NCBI GenBank assembly: GCA_018268355.1
Contig: JAFDWR010000003.1
Span: 124,001-188,000, forward strand
Direction: 5' to 3'
From: Armatimonadota bacterium
GTDB taxonomy: Bacteria; Armatimonadota; Fimbriimonadia; Fimbriimonadales; Fimbriimonadaceae
DNA length: 64,000 nucleotides
How positions within the stretch are numbered: position 1 is the stretch's first letter; every line of letters begins with the position of its first letter. Under the pieces are notes generated by a model, which was not told the DNA's origin, did no database searches, and saw only the letters and a program-made list of their open reading frames with translations. Below, in pieces: positions 1 through 7,512 of the stretch. Made by a program: the position numbers and the translations under genes.

Positions 1-3000
1 TCGCGCCTTCGAGCTCGCCCAGTTCGTACGGGCTGAGCACCATGCGCCCTTCGTCGAGGTTCGTGTCGAGCTGACCTGCGGTCCAGGTCGCGAAGGCGTC
101 GAATTGCTCGCTGAAGGCGCGGCTGACCTGGAGCATCGGCGGATCGCCATCGACGAGGTGGTAGCGCCGCAGGTAGTTCGTGAGCGTTGGCCGTTGCATG
201 AGGGTTCGGTGGACCGAGCCAAACCCGTTCATGCCGGGCAAGTTGCTCATCATGCCGGTCGCTGCGGCCATGTCCGCTTCTCGGCCCCGGCGCCGAAGCT
301 CCTCGTCGGAAGGTGTGCGCATACCAAAGAAGCGAGCGATTCGGCCTCCCCACCGGGCCGCTTCCTCGTTCATGTGTGCGGTCATGTAGTCCGCCCAAAG
401 GACGATATCGACTAGGCTCGTGACCTGCAAGAGGACGCCCTTGAACATGCCGAGGTCGTTGAGGAACTGCTGGCGACCGTCCTGGTACGGTCCGCCGCGG
501 ACCGCCGAATACGCCCGGCCAAAGGTGGCTCCTGCGCCGGTCGCCGAGTGCGGCGCGGGGGCGGGGGCGGTGTTTTCCAGCTGGATGGCGCGGTGCTTGG
601 CGGTCGAGCCCATCGTGCGATCACCTGCGCGGGCCATCACTTCGGTCGCGATTGCCTGAGCGAGCTCTTCAAGGGCCTCGCCATCGGACAGGGAGTCGAG
701 ATCGAGCGACACTTCGACGTTCAGGTGGTCGAGCCTGATCGTGTCAGCCCTGCGAATGCCGATGATCTCCGCCGCACGGTCGAGAGCCTGAATCGTCAGT
801 CGATCAAGGCGCGCCTTGTGCTGGGTGCTGACCATCCGATCCGCTTCGTAGGTTCGAATCAGGTGGTCCACCCGCATCTTGTCGCGCTGGCCCACGTTCG
901 AAAGGATGCGCATTGCGGTCTGCTGGGCCTCGCGCTCCATCTCGTCGCCGCCGCGTGCTGAATGGAATCGCGCAGAGTCTCCGGACTGCCCCGTTTGTTG
1001 GCCGACGTGGGTCAACTCGTGACCGATCAGCGCAAGGCCTGCTGCCGAATGCGGATCGTACTCGCCGGGGCCAAAGAAGACGTCGCGACCGATCGTGAAG
1101 GCGCGTGCGCCGAGGTCGCGGGAAGCCGCCTCGGCAACCGGCCCCGTGTGGAACCGCGCGCCGCCCATGTCGCCGTCAACCTCAGAACCGATCTTGCCCA
1201 TCAGTCCCGAATCAGGCGCAAAGCCGACGCCACCAGTGGCGAGAAGCTGTTGGTGAAGGGCACCCGCATCCACCATGGGCTCGGGGCCAGAACCGCTTCG
1301 CTGGAGCATCATCGGTCCGCCCGCGCGAGGCATGCCGGGGATCGGCGCAGGGTCGGGGGTGGAGCTGCCGGGATGGCTCGACATCCGAGGGTCAATCACG
1401 GGAACGCCACTCGTCGCCGAGCGGAAGAATTGGGTGAACTGCTGCCCGAACTGCGGGTGAGTGAGGTCGGCGGCACCGCGAAGGCGCAGACCATCTCCGG
1501 CGGGGGTGGGGCCGTTGCCCTGGGTTGGTCCTGGGGCGGTCGCGGCCGCAGCCGCGCCATTGACGGCTCCTGCGCCGGCGGTAGCGAGACCGCCAGCACC
1601 CATCATCTGGTTCACGAGCGAACCCACGCCCCCCTGCATCATCCGGCGACGCTCGTCCTCCATCACCGCGCCCGCGAGCCCGCCCATGAAGCTGAGACCG
1701 CCGAGAATTCCTCGGCGTACGCCGCCCAAGAACGAGGTGTCGGTCGGCGGTGGAGGCGTGGTGAGTCGGCGGACAAAGCCGGTGACCGCGCTGGCCGCAC
1801 TGCCTACCGCTCCTGCCGCTGCGCCGGTCACGCCGCGATAGATCGCCCGACCCACTTCGACCGTGTTGTGGTTCGGATCCGTGCCGGTACGGCCCGAACG
1901 CTCGGCAGCCCGGAAGCGGGCAAGGTCGCCAATGTAGTCGTGGCCGTCGGGCGCGTTGACCGCATGGGGTTCGATAAACGACCCGCCATGGTGGAGGGTG
2001 ACCGTGCTTCCCGCCGGGTCCGCCGTGCGCCCCAGGCCGACGAGCGAGCGGATCGGCCCCGGCAGCATGTTGAGCAGCCTTGACACGTGGCTTCCGGTTC
2101 CGACCGTGCCGCTGACAAGGTCGTCGTCGTGGATGTAGTGGTGATAGGTCGGCCCTTCGGGGAAGGTAAACGCCGCGTTGCCAAAGGTCGTCGCGTCGAT
2201 GCGGCGAAGGTCGATGCCTTCGCCCTGGGCCTGTCGCAGTGCCTCGGAAAGGATGAGGCTGCCCTGCGAGTGGGCAAAGATGTTCATGCCGCCATGGGGT
2301 CGACGGGCATCACCGTAGGCCCGGATGATCCGAACCAAGGTGGCGACCGACGGGTTCGCCGAACGATCAAAGAACTTGTCTGCCCCGCACTGCAGGAGGT
2401 CGATCCCCATGCCTCCCGTCGCGTTGTAAACGCCGACGACGGTGTTTCCGGTGGCATTGGCAAGGCGTTGGGCAGCGCGATAGTGGTCGGCAAGGCTCGT
2501 GTCGATTCCGTTGATGAAGACCTGCGCGCCGCTTCCGATGGCCCGGTCGCGGACCCTATCGTCCCCTTCGGCGTGGAGCGCATCAACCGCTTCGGGGTCG
2601 GCCATCCGGTTTTTGGGATAGAACGGCCCTGTGAGGCCGCCATCGTTCGGTTGGGTGGGGAGGTCAACCGTGGTCGTGCGGTCGAGCATGTGCCGAGCGC
2701 GGTCGGCTGTTCGCCCTGCGAGCGAAATTGCAGAGGAAATGCCCTGCCCCACCGTGTTGACGAGGCGGTCGACGCTGAAGATGTCGGACGCGCGGCTGAC
2801 TATGCGCCGCCCGGTGTCGACCGCCTCGTTGACCACGCCGCCAACGACGCCCACGGCTCGGCGAAGCATGCCGATGCCCGCCTGTGCGGCATTCATGATC
2901 GGCGCCATCGTCCGCTGGAGAATTCGTTCGGTGGTTCGCGCCGCCGTCCCAACGACATTGCGGACCATTTGGCCGACGCCTTGGACGATGGGCCGAACGA

Positions 3001-4573
3001 CGCCGAGGACGCGGTCGATCTGCTCGCCGATGAAGTTAAAGCCGCGGTGCAAAAGGTCTTCGGTCCCTGGACCGCCCCGTATGCCTCGCTCGCGAGCGTG
3101 GTCGAGCGGCGAGGTGTGAGGATCCTCTTGGCCGGGAGCGTGGCGCGAGCCTCGACGCGGGTCAGGCGGTGCTTCTCGGTGCTGTGACTGCGCCTCGGAG
3201 GGATTTCCGGCCCCGGCGGTGATCCCGCGTCCGGTCCCCGCGACGATAGGTTCGAGGGTCCGCACGATATCGCCGACGTCAATGTCGCTGTTGAGGACCA
3301 TGTCCAGGCCGCTTTGGACGATGTTGTCGACTCGGCGAGCGGCGTTGGCGATCTTGTGGAGGATCGGGGTGACATCGGCGGAGATGATCAGCCCCCGGAT
3401 GAAGTTGAACGGCACCGAGATCGCATTGACGATCTTTTGGGTCACCCGGTCAAGCCAACCTTGAACCACCATCGAGAGCTCGCTTACCAATCGGTCGATC
3501 GTTCCGTCGGCAAGAATATACGCCCGGATGATCAGCCCATGGAGGATCGCCTCGAGCTCTCTAACGGACGAGAAAAGGATCACCTCGACCTGTTGAATCG
3601 TTGACGCAACGGAAACGCCGATCAGCGTGGCTTGTTGGACAAAGAAGTCGAGGAAACGGTTCACGCGGGTCCGCAAGATCTCGACATAGCCGTTGATCGT
3701 ATTGAAAAACGACTGGACCCGAGACATGATTCCGTCCGGCAGAATCGCGCTGAGGGTGTGGAGGACGGATTCCACCCTCGCTCGAACTCCGGCGATGATG
3801 TTGTTCAGCCCCCGCTCGAACCGTTGAATCGTTGAAACCACGAAGTTCATCGCAGTGAGCACACCGGCGGTCATCAGGTTGCCGATGTTGATGATCATGT
3901 TGGTGGCCCGGGTGGCCAGTCGACTCACCTTGCCCAGCATGCCGACTGTAACTCGGGCCATTCGGGCATGGAGGAAGGTCTGAAGCCTCACCATGAGGCG
4001 TTGCTGAAGCTGGTCGGCGAGCGCACGTCCTTGGTGGACCTTTTCCAGGACTGCGAGCTCCGCACGAGAGATCATGGGAAAGAGAATTCCGGCTCCACTG
4101 ACGATCTCAGAGGCTGCCTCTTCCGCGATGGTAGCGATCCCTTGCGTGATGTTATGGGTGATCCGCCCGAAGCGCTGGGCACTGGAAACGAGGTTGTTTA
4201 TCGTCTGCTCTTGCATCCGCAGCGCGATGCCGGTGACGGTTTCAATCGCTTCGTCGCGGGCGTTGGCGGCGGCCCCCGCTGCGTCGGCGATGGCGGACTC
4301 TACGGTTCCGACGGGATCGTTGTAAAGCTGGCGGGCGAACTCACCGGTCCGTCCTGCGATATCGGACACTCGGCCTGCGATGCCTTCGGCGATGTCTGCC
4401 GCCCTTGAGGCAGCTCCGGAACCGATGTCATAAGCTCGGCCGGCAATGTCCCGAACGCCTTGTTCGCCCCTATCGGCGACGCCGCGGGCAAATTCGGCGG
4501 TTCTTGAGGCGACGCCGGACCCGGCGTCATAGAGACGTCCTCCGAAATCCTGGACATCGTCAAATAAACCCAT
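1..4573 (-). CDS. Giant eCIS-associated protein with lipase-like and DUF4157 domains, C-terminus cut by the window edge
   Basis: The frame is open from an ATG at 4573 to the left edge, so at least 1,524 residues are encoded and the stop lies outside. Residues about 1-560 are long amphipathic and hydrophobic helices with no enzyme motif I recognise. Residues about 680-875 resemble an alpha/beta-hydrolase: the nucleophile elbow AHSQGS puts Ser769 in the active site, with an acidic HDDD stretch near 815 and histidines near 862-872 as possible triad partners. About 940-1035 is Gly/Ala-rich. Residues about 1100-1195 match DUF4157, with RFHTG, RAFTIGRDVFFGPG and the zinc-protease-like HELTHVGQQ beginning at 1185. 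DUF4157 is known as a marker of eCIS cargo proteins. The gene starts 33 bp after the DUF6760-like gene of the same cluster, so I infer a loaded, multi-domain effector. No Shine-Dalgarno is evident. Alternative: a tape-measure-like structural protein carrying extra domains. Confidence 0.85.
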   Translation of the reverse strand, partial: MGLFDDVQDFGGRLYDAGSGVASRTAEFARGVADRGEQGVRDIAGRAYDIGSGAASRAADIAEGIAGRVSDIAGRTGEFARQLYNDPVGTVESAIADAAGAAANARDEAIETVTGIALRMQEQTINNLVSSAQRFGRITHNITQGIATIAEEAASEIVSGAGILFPMISRAELAVLEKVHQGRALADQLQQRLMVRLQTFLHARMARVTVGMLGKVSRLATRATNMIINIGNLMTAGVLTAMNFVVSTIQRFERGLNNIIAGVRARVESVLHTLSAILPDGIMSRVQSFFNTINGYVEILRTRVNRFLDFFVQQATLIGVSVASTIQQVEVILFSSVRELEAILHGLIIRAYILADGTIDRLVSELSMVVQGWLDRVTQKIVNAISVPFNFIRGLIISADVTPILHKIANAARRVDNIVQSGLDMVLNSDIDVGDIVRTLEPIVAGTGRGITAGAGNPSEAQSQHREAPPDPRRGSRHAPGQEDPHTSPLDHARERGIRGGPGTEDLLHRGFNFIGEQIDRVLGVVRPIVQGVGQMVRNVVGTAARTTERILQRTMAPIMNAAQAGIGMLRRAVGVVGGVVNEAVDTGRRIVSRASDIFSVDRLVNTVGQGISSAISLAGRTADRARHMLDRTTTVDLPTQPNDGGLTGPFYPKNRMADPEAVDALHAEGDDRVRDRAIGSGAQVFINGIDTSLADHYRAAQRLANATGNTVVGVYNATGGMGIDLLQCGADKFFDRSANPSVATLVRIIRAYGDARRPHGGMNIFAHSQGSLILSEALRQAQGEGIDLRRIDATTFGNAAFTFPEGPTYHHYIHDDDLVSGTVGTGSHVSRLLNMLPGPIRSLVGLGRTADPAGSTVTLHHGGSFIEPHAVNAPDGHDYIGDLARFRAAERSGRTGTDPNHNTVEVGRAIYRGVTGAAAGAVGSAASAVTGFVRRLTTPPPPTDTSFLGGVRRGILGGLSFMGGLAGAVMEDERRRMMQGGVGSLVNQMMGAGGLATAGAGAVNGAAAAATAPGPTQGNGPTPAGDGLRLRGAADLTHPQFGQQFTQFFRSATSGVPVIDPRMSSHPGSSTPDPAPIPGMPRAGGPMMLQRSGSGPEPMVDAGALHQQLLATGGVGFAPDSGLMGKIGSEVDGDMGGARFHTGPVAEAASRDLGARAFTIGRDVFFGPGEYDPHSAAGLALIGHELTHVGQQTGQSGDSARFHSARGGDEMEREAQQTAMRILSNVGQRDKMRVDHLIRTYEADRMVSTQHKARLDRLTIQALDRAAEIIGIRRADTIRLDHLNVEVSLDLDSLSDGEALEELAQAIATEVMARAGDRTMGSTAKHRAIQLENTAPAPAPHSATGAGATFGRAYSAVRGGPYQDGRQQFLNDLGMFKGVLLQVTSLVDIVLWADYMTAHMNEEAARWGGRIARFFGMRTPSDEELRRRGREADMAAATGMMSNLPGMNGFGSVHRTLMQRPTLTNYLRRYHLVDGDPPMLQVSRAFSEQFDAFATWTAGQLDTNLDEGRMVLSPYELGELEGA

Positions 4574-4606
4574 GGGCCCGGATAGAAATCGCCGACGAGA
4601 GCGGGA

Positions 4607-4768
4607 TTACTCCTCGCCACTCAGTCGGCGGTTGATCTTGCTAATTTCCTTCACCCACCGCTGGCGCTCGGCGTGTTCCATCTCAAGGATGTCGTCGAGC
4701 GGCCAGTGGAAGTGAAAAGCGATGTAGGCGACTTCCTCGAAGAGTGGTCCCCGAGGATAGCCGGTCAG
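4607..4768 (-). CDS. Small DUF6760-like eCIS protein with probable CTG start
   Basis: This 53-residue frame begins at a CTG whose last two bases are the first two of the TGA stop of the upstream gene (CTGA overlap), with a GAGGG stretch a few bases before. No in-frame ATG, GTG or TTG lies nearby upstream. The product opens with YPRGPLFEEVAYIAFHFHW and continues into a charged helix ending NRRLSGEE. This looks like the small DUF6760-type proteins that sit between tube and baseplate genes in eCIS and related phage-tail clusters, an identification from memory of that family. The position between the tail-assembly protein and the DUF4157 gene supports it. Its role in the particle is not established to my knowledge. 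The unusual start is inferred from the overlap, not proven. Confidence 0.7.
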   Translation of the reverse strand: MTGYPRGPLFEEVAYIAFHFHWPLDDILEMEHAERQRWVKEISKINRRLSGEE

Positions 4769-5121
4769 TTTCCCTCTTCGTCTTCCTCGCTTCCTTCGGC
4801 ACCCTCTTGGAGAGCGGATTCGTTGATCTTCCGATAGAAGTCTTGAAGGAACGCGAAGTCTGCACTAAAGAGGCCTTCGATCACTCCGGTGTCGATCATT
4901 TCCACGGTTCCGAGTTTAGTGATCACTCGGGCGAGGAGGATGACCACGAGGTACGGCTGGTTGTTTCGGACCCGAGGGTCCTTCAGCGGGGCAATCTCGT
5001 CGATCGCGGTTGCGAGTCGCATCTTGCCCTTTTTGTGCACGGTCCCTTGGGCATCAACATAGCCCAAGGGAAGCGTGAAGTCGTACTCCGTCTGGAGCCC
5101 CATTTTCGACGATTTGTTCAT
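4765..5121 (-). CDS. Small phage-tail-assembly-like protein of the eCIS cluster
   Basis: The product has 118 residues. It opens MNKSSKMGLQTEYDFTLPLGY, has a beta-rich first half with many aliphatic residues (LVVILLARVI), and ends in an acidic tail (about ten Glu/Asp in the last 15 residues). Size, position directly after the tube gene, and the pattern of a short beta segment followed by helices match the tail-assembly proteins that follow tube genes in contractile-tail clusters. Its ATG is 10 bp after the tube stop, with an AGGAG overlapping the end of the tube gene. It overlaps the next gene by four bases, so translation is probably coupled. No catalytic motif is visible. A chaperone role for tube assembly is an inference from position. 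Confidence 0.65.
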   Translation of the reverse strand: MNKSSKMGLQTEYDFTLPLGYVDAQGTVHKKGKMRLATAIDEIAPLKDPRVRNNQPYLVVILLARVITKLGTVEMIDTGVIEGLFSADFAFLQDFYRKINESALQEGAEGSEEDEEGN

Positions 5122-5131
5122 CTAAGAAAGG

Positions 5132-5563
5132 TTACTCCTGCGTGACCTTGTCGACACAGAGTTCCATCTCTTCAACGACCATTTCGTTCTTCGTCGCATC
5201 AAGGGCAGGGCCCTTCAGCTTGCACGGCCATCCGCCGAAGAAGTGGAACCGCTTGACGACCGTCATGTCCGGCGCGTAAAGCGTGATGGTTCCGTTCTTT
5301 CGGGCTTCGCCGATCTTGCCGTCTTCCACGAGCTTTCGCCACTCGTAGAGCTTGCTGTCGTCGGTCATGCCGCGTCGGAAGACGATGTTCGAGTACTTGA
5401 TGTTGCCCGGGATCTTAAAGATCGTGTTGGTTCCCTTCGGACCAGCGTGGGTGACTTCAACCACCTGGCTCTCGGAGTCCAAACCCGTCACCTCTTTGAA
5501 AACGGCATCGGTAATGCCGTCGGTCTCGAGGTGCCACCGCATTGCAATGAGTGTTTCTGCCAT
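5132..5563 (-). CDS. Contractile injection system inner tube protein (T4 gp19/Hcp-like)
   Basis: This 143-residue protein has the pattern of the conserved phage tail tube family found in eCIS (Afp1/Pvc1 type). It starts with MAETLIAMRWHLETDG, has the central GPKGTNTIFKIPGNIKYSN segment and the late FFGGWPCKL turn before a final strand with conserved EEMEL. Such proteins stack as hexamers to form the rigid inner tube that the sheath drives into a target. A good Shine-Dalgarno (AGGAGAAA) lies eight bases before the ATG. The gene follows the sheath gene by 49 bp, with a strong hairpin between them, and shares the sheath promoter as far as can be seen. Only one tube gene is visible here. Some systems have two or three, and others could lie left of the window. 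Confidence 0.9.
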   Translation of the reverse strand: MAETLIAMRWHLETDGITDAVFKEVTGLDSESQVVEVTHAGPKGTNTIFKIPGNIKYSNIVFRRGMTDDSKLYEWRKLVEDGKIGEARKNGTITLYAPDMTVVKRFHFFGGWPCKLKGPALDATKNEMVVEEMELCVDKVTQE

Positions 5564-5602
5564 TTGCTGTTTCTCCTAAACTTGCTTCGTTGGGGGAGAG
5601 GG

Positions 5603-5625
5603 GTCCGAGCCCTTAGGACTCGGAC
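5603..5625 (-). repeat. Palindromic hairpin at the sheath stop codon
   Basis: GTCCGAG (5603-5609) pairs with CTCGGAC (5619-5625), and the loop itself contains CCT/AGG, so the whole 23 bases are close to a perfect inverted repeat. The TAA of the sheath gene lies in the loop. No T-tract follows, so I do not call it a terminator. It may stabilise the sheath message or set the sheath-to-tube ratio. Confidence 0.55.
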
Positions 5626-7415
5626 TTGTCGCCGCCTCCCGACCATTGACCCATGCGGATGATGACGAATTCCGCCGGCTTCACCGGATTGACGCCGATC
5701 TCGACGTAAAGTCGTCCGAGGTCGATCATCTCTTGCGGGTTCGTCTCCGAGTCGCACTTCACATAGTAGGCCTGCTCAGGCGTCGCTCCAAAGAGCTTGC
5801 CCTCGCGCCACTCGGTGAGGAGGAACGCGCTGATGTTGCGTCGCACGCGGGCCCAGAGGTCGGCGTCGTTCGGCTCGAACACGACCCATTGCAGGCCGCG
5901 CTCCATCGACTTCTCAAGGTAGTTGAAGAGTCGTCGAACGTTGACGTACTTCCAGCTCGGGTTGCCAACCGTGGCGAGCGTGCGCGCGCCCCAGATGCGG
6001 ATGCCCATGCCCGGGAACGAGCGGATGCAGTTCACGCCGTTCGGGTTGAGGATCTCTTGCTCGGGCTTGCTGACGTCCCACTCCAGTGCCATCGCGCCCA
6101 TGAGGGTTTCGTTGGCGGGAGCCTTGTGGACCCCGCGCTCATTGACGACGCGCGCCCAAACGCCGGCCACGTGGCCGCTCGGCGGAACGAACTTCTGGAA
6201 TCGCTTGCCAGCCGGCTTGTTGACTTCGTCGATGACCTTGATCCACGGGTAGTAGATCGCAGCCTGACCGTGGTCACAACCTGCCAGCGAGTCGAGCGCC
6301 ATGTCTCGCATCTCTTGCGGCGTTTGGCCGGGAAGAGGATCGAGAATGCACATTCGATCGCCCATGCGCTCGCAATAGTTGATGAGCATGTTCTGGACGT
6401 CGATGATCTGCTGTCGTCGCTGCTCGTCGAGCACGATGACTTCAGGACCGACTTCTGCACCCTGGACCGCTTCGCGCTGGAACACGCCAGCCATGAGGTC
6501 CGGAACACAAACCATGTTCACGTCTTCGAGAGCGGAAAGCGCACCAAGACCGGTTCGGCTTGCGTCGTCGCCGACAAACTCACCGACCGTCGTTCGAGCG
6601 AGTTCCGCTTCCAGCGCAGCAACGCCAGCGAGAACCGAACCGCCATCCGCGCCACCGTTGAGGTTGAACGCCTTGGCTGCCGGTCGCTCGGCTTCTGCCG
6701 CCATCGTCGGGGTCTCGATGATCTTCGACTTCACGGCGTCGAGCTTGCCTGCCGCGAGCGGGGCCTTCTCGTTGCCAAAGGTCTCCGTCTTGTCACCCTG
6801 AGTGACCGTGATGGAGAAGCCTTCGCCGACATGGGCGACTTCGACCTTGATGTCGTTGCCAGCCTTGCCGCCGTGAAGTGCGCGAACGTGGAGTCCGCCT
6901 AGCGAGCCTTCGGCCTTCTTGCCGCCGGGGAGAGCCTTGGGGCCCTTCTCGAACAGGCTGAGGTCTTCGCTGCGTGCAACCCGAACGATATAGGCTCGGC
7001 TGCCGCCGTTGTCGTAGTAACCACGAACGGCATAGCTCAGATAAGCGTCGTCGGAGTACGGCGACGGGGCGAGCGGGATGTTGTTCGACTTGACAAAGTC
7101 AGCCCAGTTGCCGCCCGCATCGTGGACGCACTTCTGAGCGAACTCGAGCAAGCCCTTCCGAGCCGTTCGCTTGGCCGTCATGAGCTCCTTGATGCTCCGG
7201 CCGGTCAGAGAAGCGAGGGCGGGATAGACGATGTCATCGTCCTCGCAGAAATTCCGGACGTAATCCGTCCAGGATGAAATGAAAATGGGCTTGTTGAACT
7301 CGCCGCTCTTTGCATAACCAATGAAGGCTGCGGTGTTCGTACCGACTCCTTCAATGGGCTTACTACCGCTATCGATTTCTTCGACAAATACACCTGGCGC
7401 CAGATACTCCGGCAT
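5613..7415 (-). CDS. Contractile sheath protein of the eCIS
   Basis: The 600-residue product opens with MPEYLAPGVFVEEIDSGSKP, the standard start of phage and eCIS tail sheath proteins. It ends with the equally standard C-terminal domain (VFEPNDADLWARVRRN, later FVIIRMGQWSGGG). The middle (residues about 175-310) holds the variable surface domain with GKAGNDIKVEV. Sheath subunits surround the tube and contract to push it through a membrane. One long sheath gene is present rather than the two or three short ones of the Serratia and Photorhabdus systems. Start and expression are well supported: GGAGG lies eight bases before the ATG, and a TTGACG-17-TAGAAT promoter lies about 60 bases upstream. 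The stop codon sits inside a near-perfect palindrome shared with the intergenic region before the tube gene. Confidence 0.95.
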   Translation of the reverse strand: MPEYLAPGVFVEEIDSGSKPIEGVGTNTAAFIGYAKSGEFNKPIFISSWTDYVRNFCEDDDIVYPALASLTGRSIKELMTAKRTARKGLLEFAQKCVHDAGGNWADFVKSNNIPLAPSPYSDDAYLSYAVRGYYDNGGSRAYIVRVARSEDLSLFEKGPKALPGGKKAEGSLGGLHVRALHGGKAGNDIKVEVAHVGEGFSITVTQGDKTETFGNEKAPLAAGKLDAVKSKIIETPTMAAEAERPAAKAFNLNGGADGGSVLAGVAALEAELARTTVGEFVGDDASRTGLGALSALEDVNMVCVPDLMAGVFQREAVQGAEVGPEVIVLDEQRRQQIIDVQNMLINYCERMGDRMCILDPLPGQTPQEMRDMALDSLAGCDHGQAAIYYPWIKVIDEVNKPAGKRFQKFVPPSGHVAGVWARVVNERGVHKAPANETLMGAMALEWDVSKPEQEILNPNGVNCIRSFPGMGIRIWGARTLATVGNPSWKYVNVRRLFNYLEKSMERGLQWVVFEPNDADLWARVRRNISAFLLTEWREGKLFGATPEQAYYVKCDSETNPQEMIDLGRLYVEIGVNPVKPAEFVIIRMGQWSGGGDKSES

Positions 7416-7474
7416 AGTGGGTTCCTCCCTCGACTGTGTTGGGGGTTGGCTTGATGCGTTTCCCCCTATCCAGC

Positions 7475-7503
7475 ATTCTAGCGAGGGAACTGAATTCCGT
7501 CAA
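7475..7503 (-). promoter_or_regulatory. Sigma-70 promoter for the sheath gene
   Basis: On the minus strand, TTGACG (7503-7498), a 17-base spacer and TAGAAT (7480-7475) form the best sigma-70 promoter in the window. The -35 box begins 10 bases after the stop codon of the DUF4255 gene. The predicted start near 7468 gives a leader of about 50 bases with GGAGG before the sheath ATG. It would let sheath and tube be made in excess over the cap protein. Confidence 0.75.
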
Positions 7504-7512
7504 CAAGAAAAT

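Noticed and set aside
962-3187. Two long plus-strand frames of 373 and 366 codons
   Set aside because: They lie opposite the DUF4157 gene, have Arg/Ala-rich, Pro-rich composition with no domain, and are shadows of the real minus-strand frame in GC-rich DNA.
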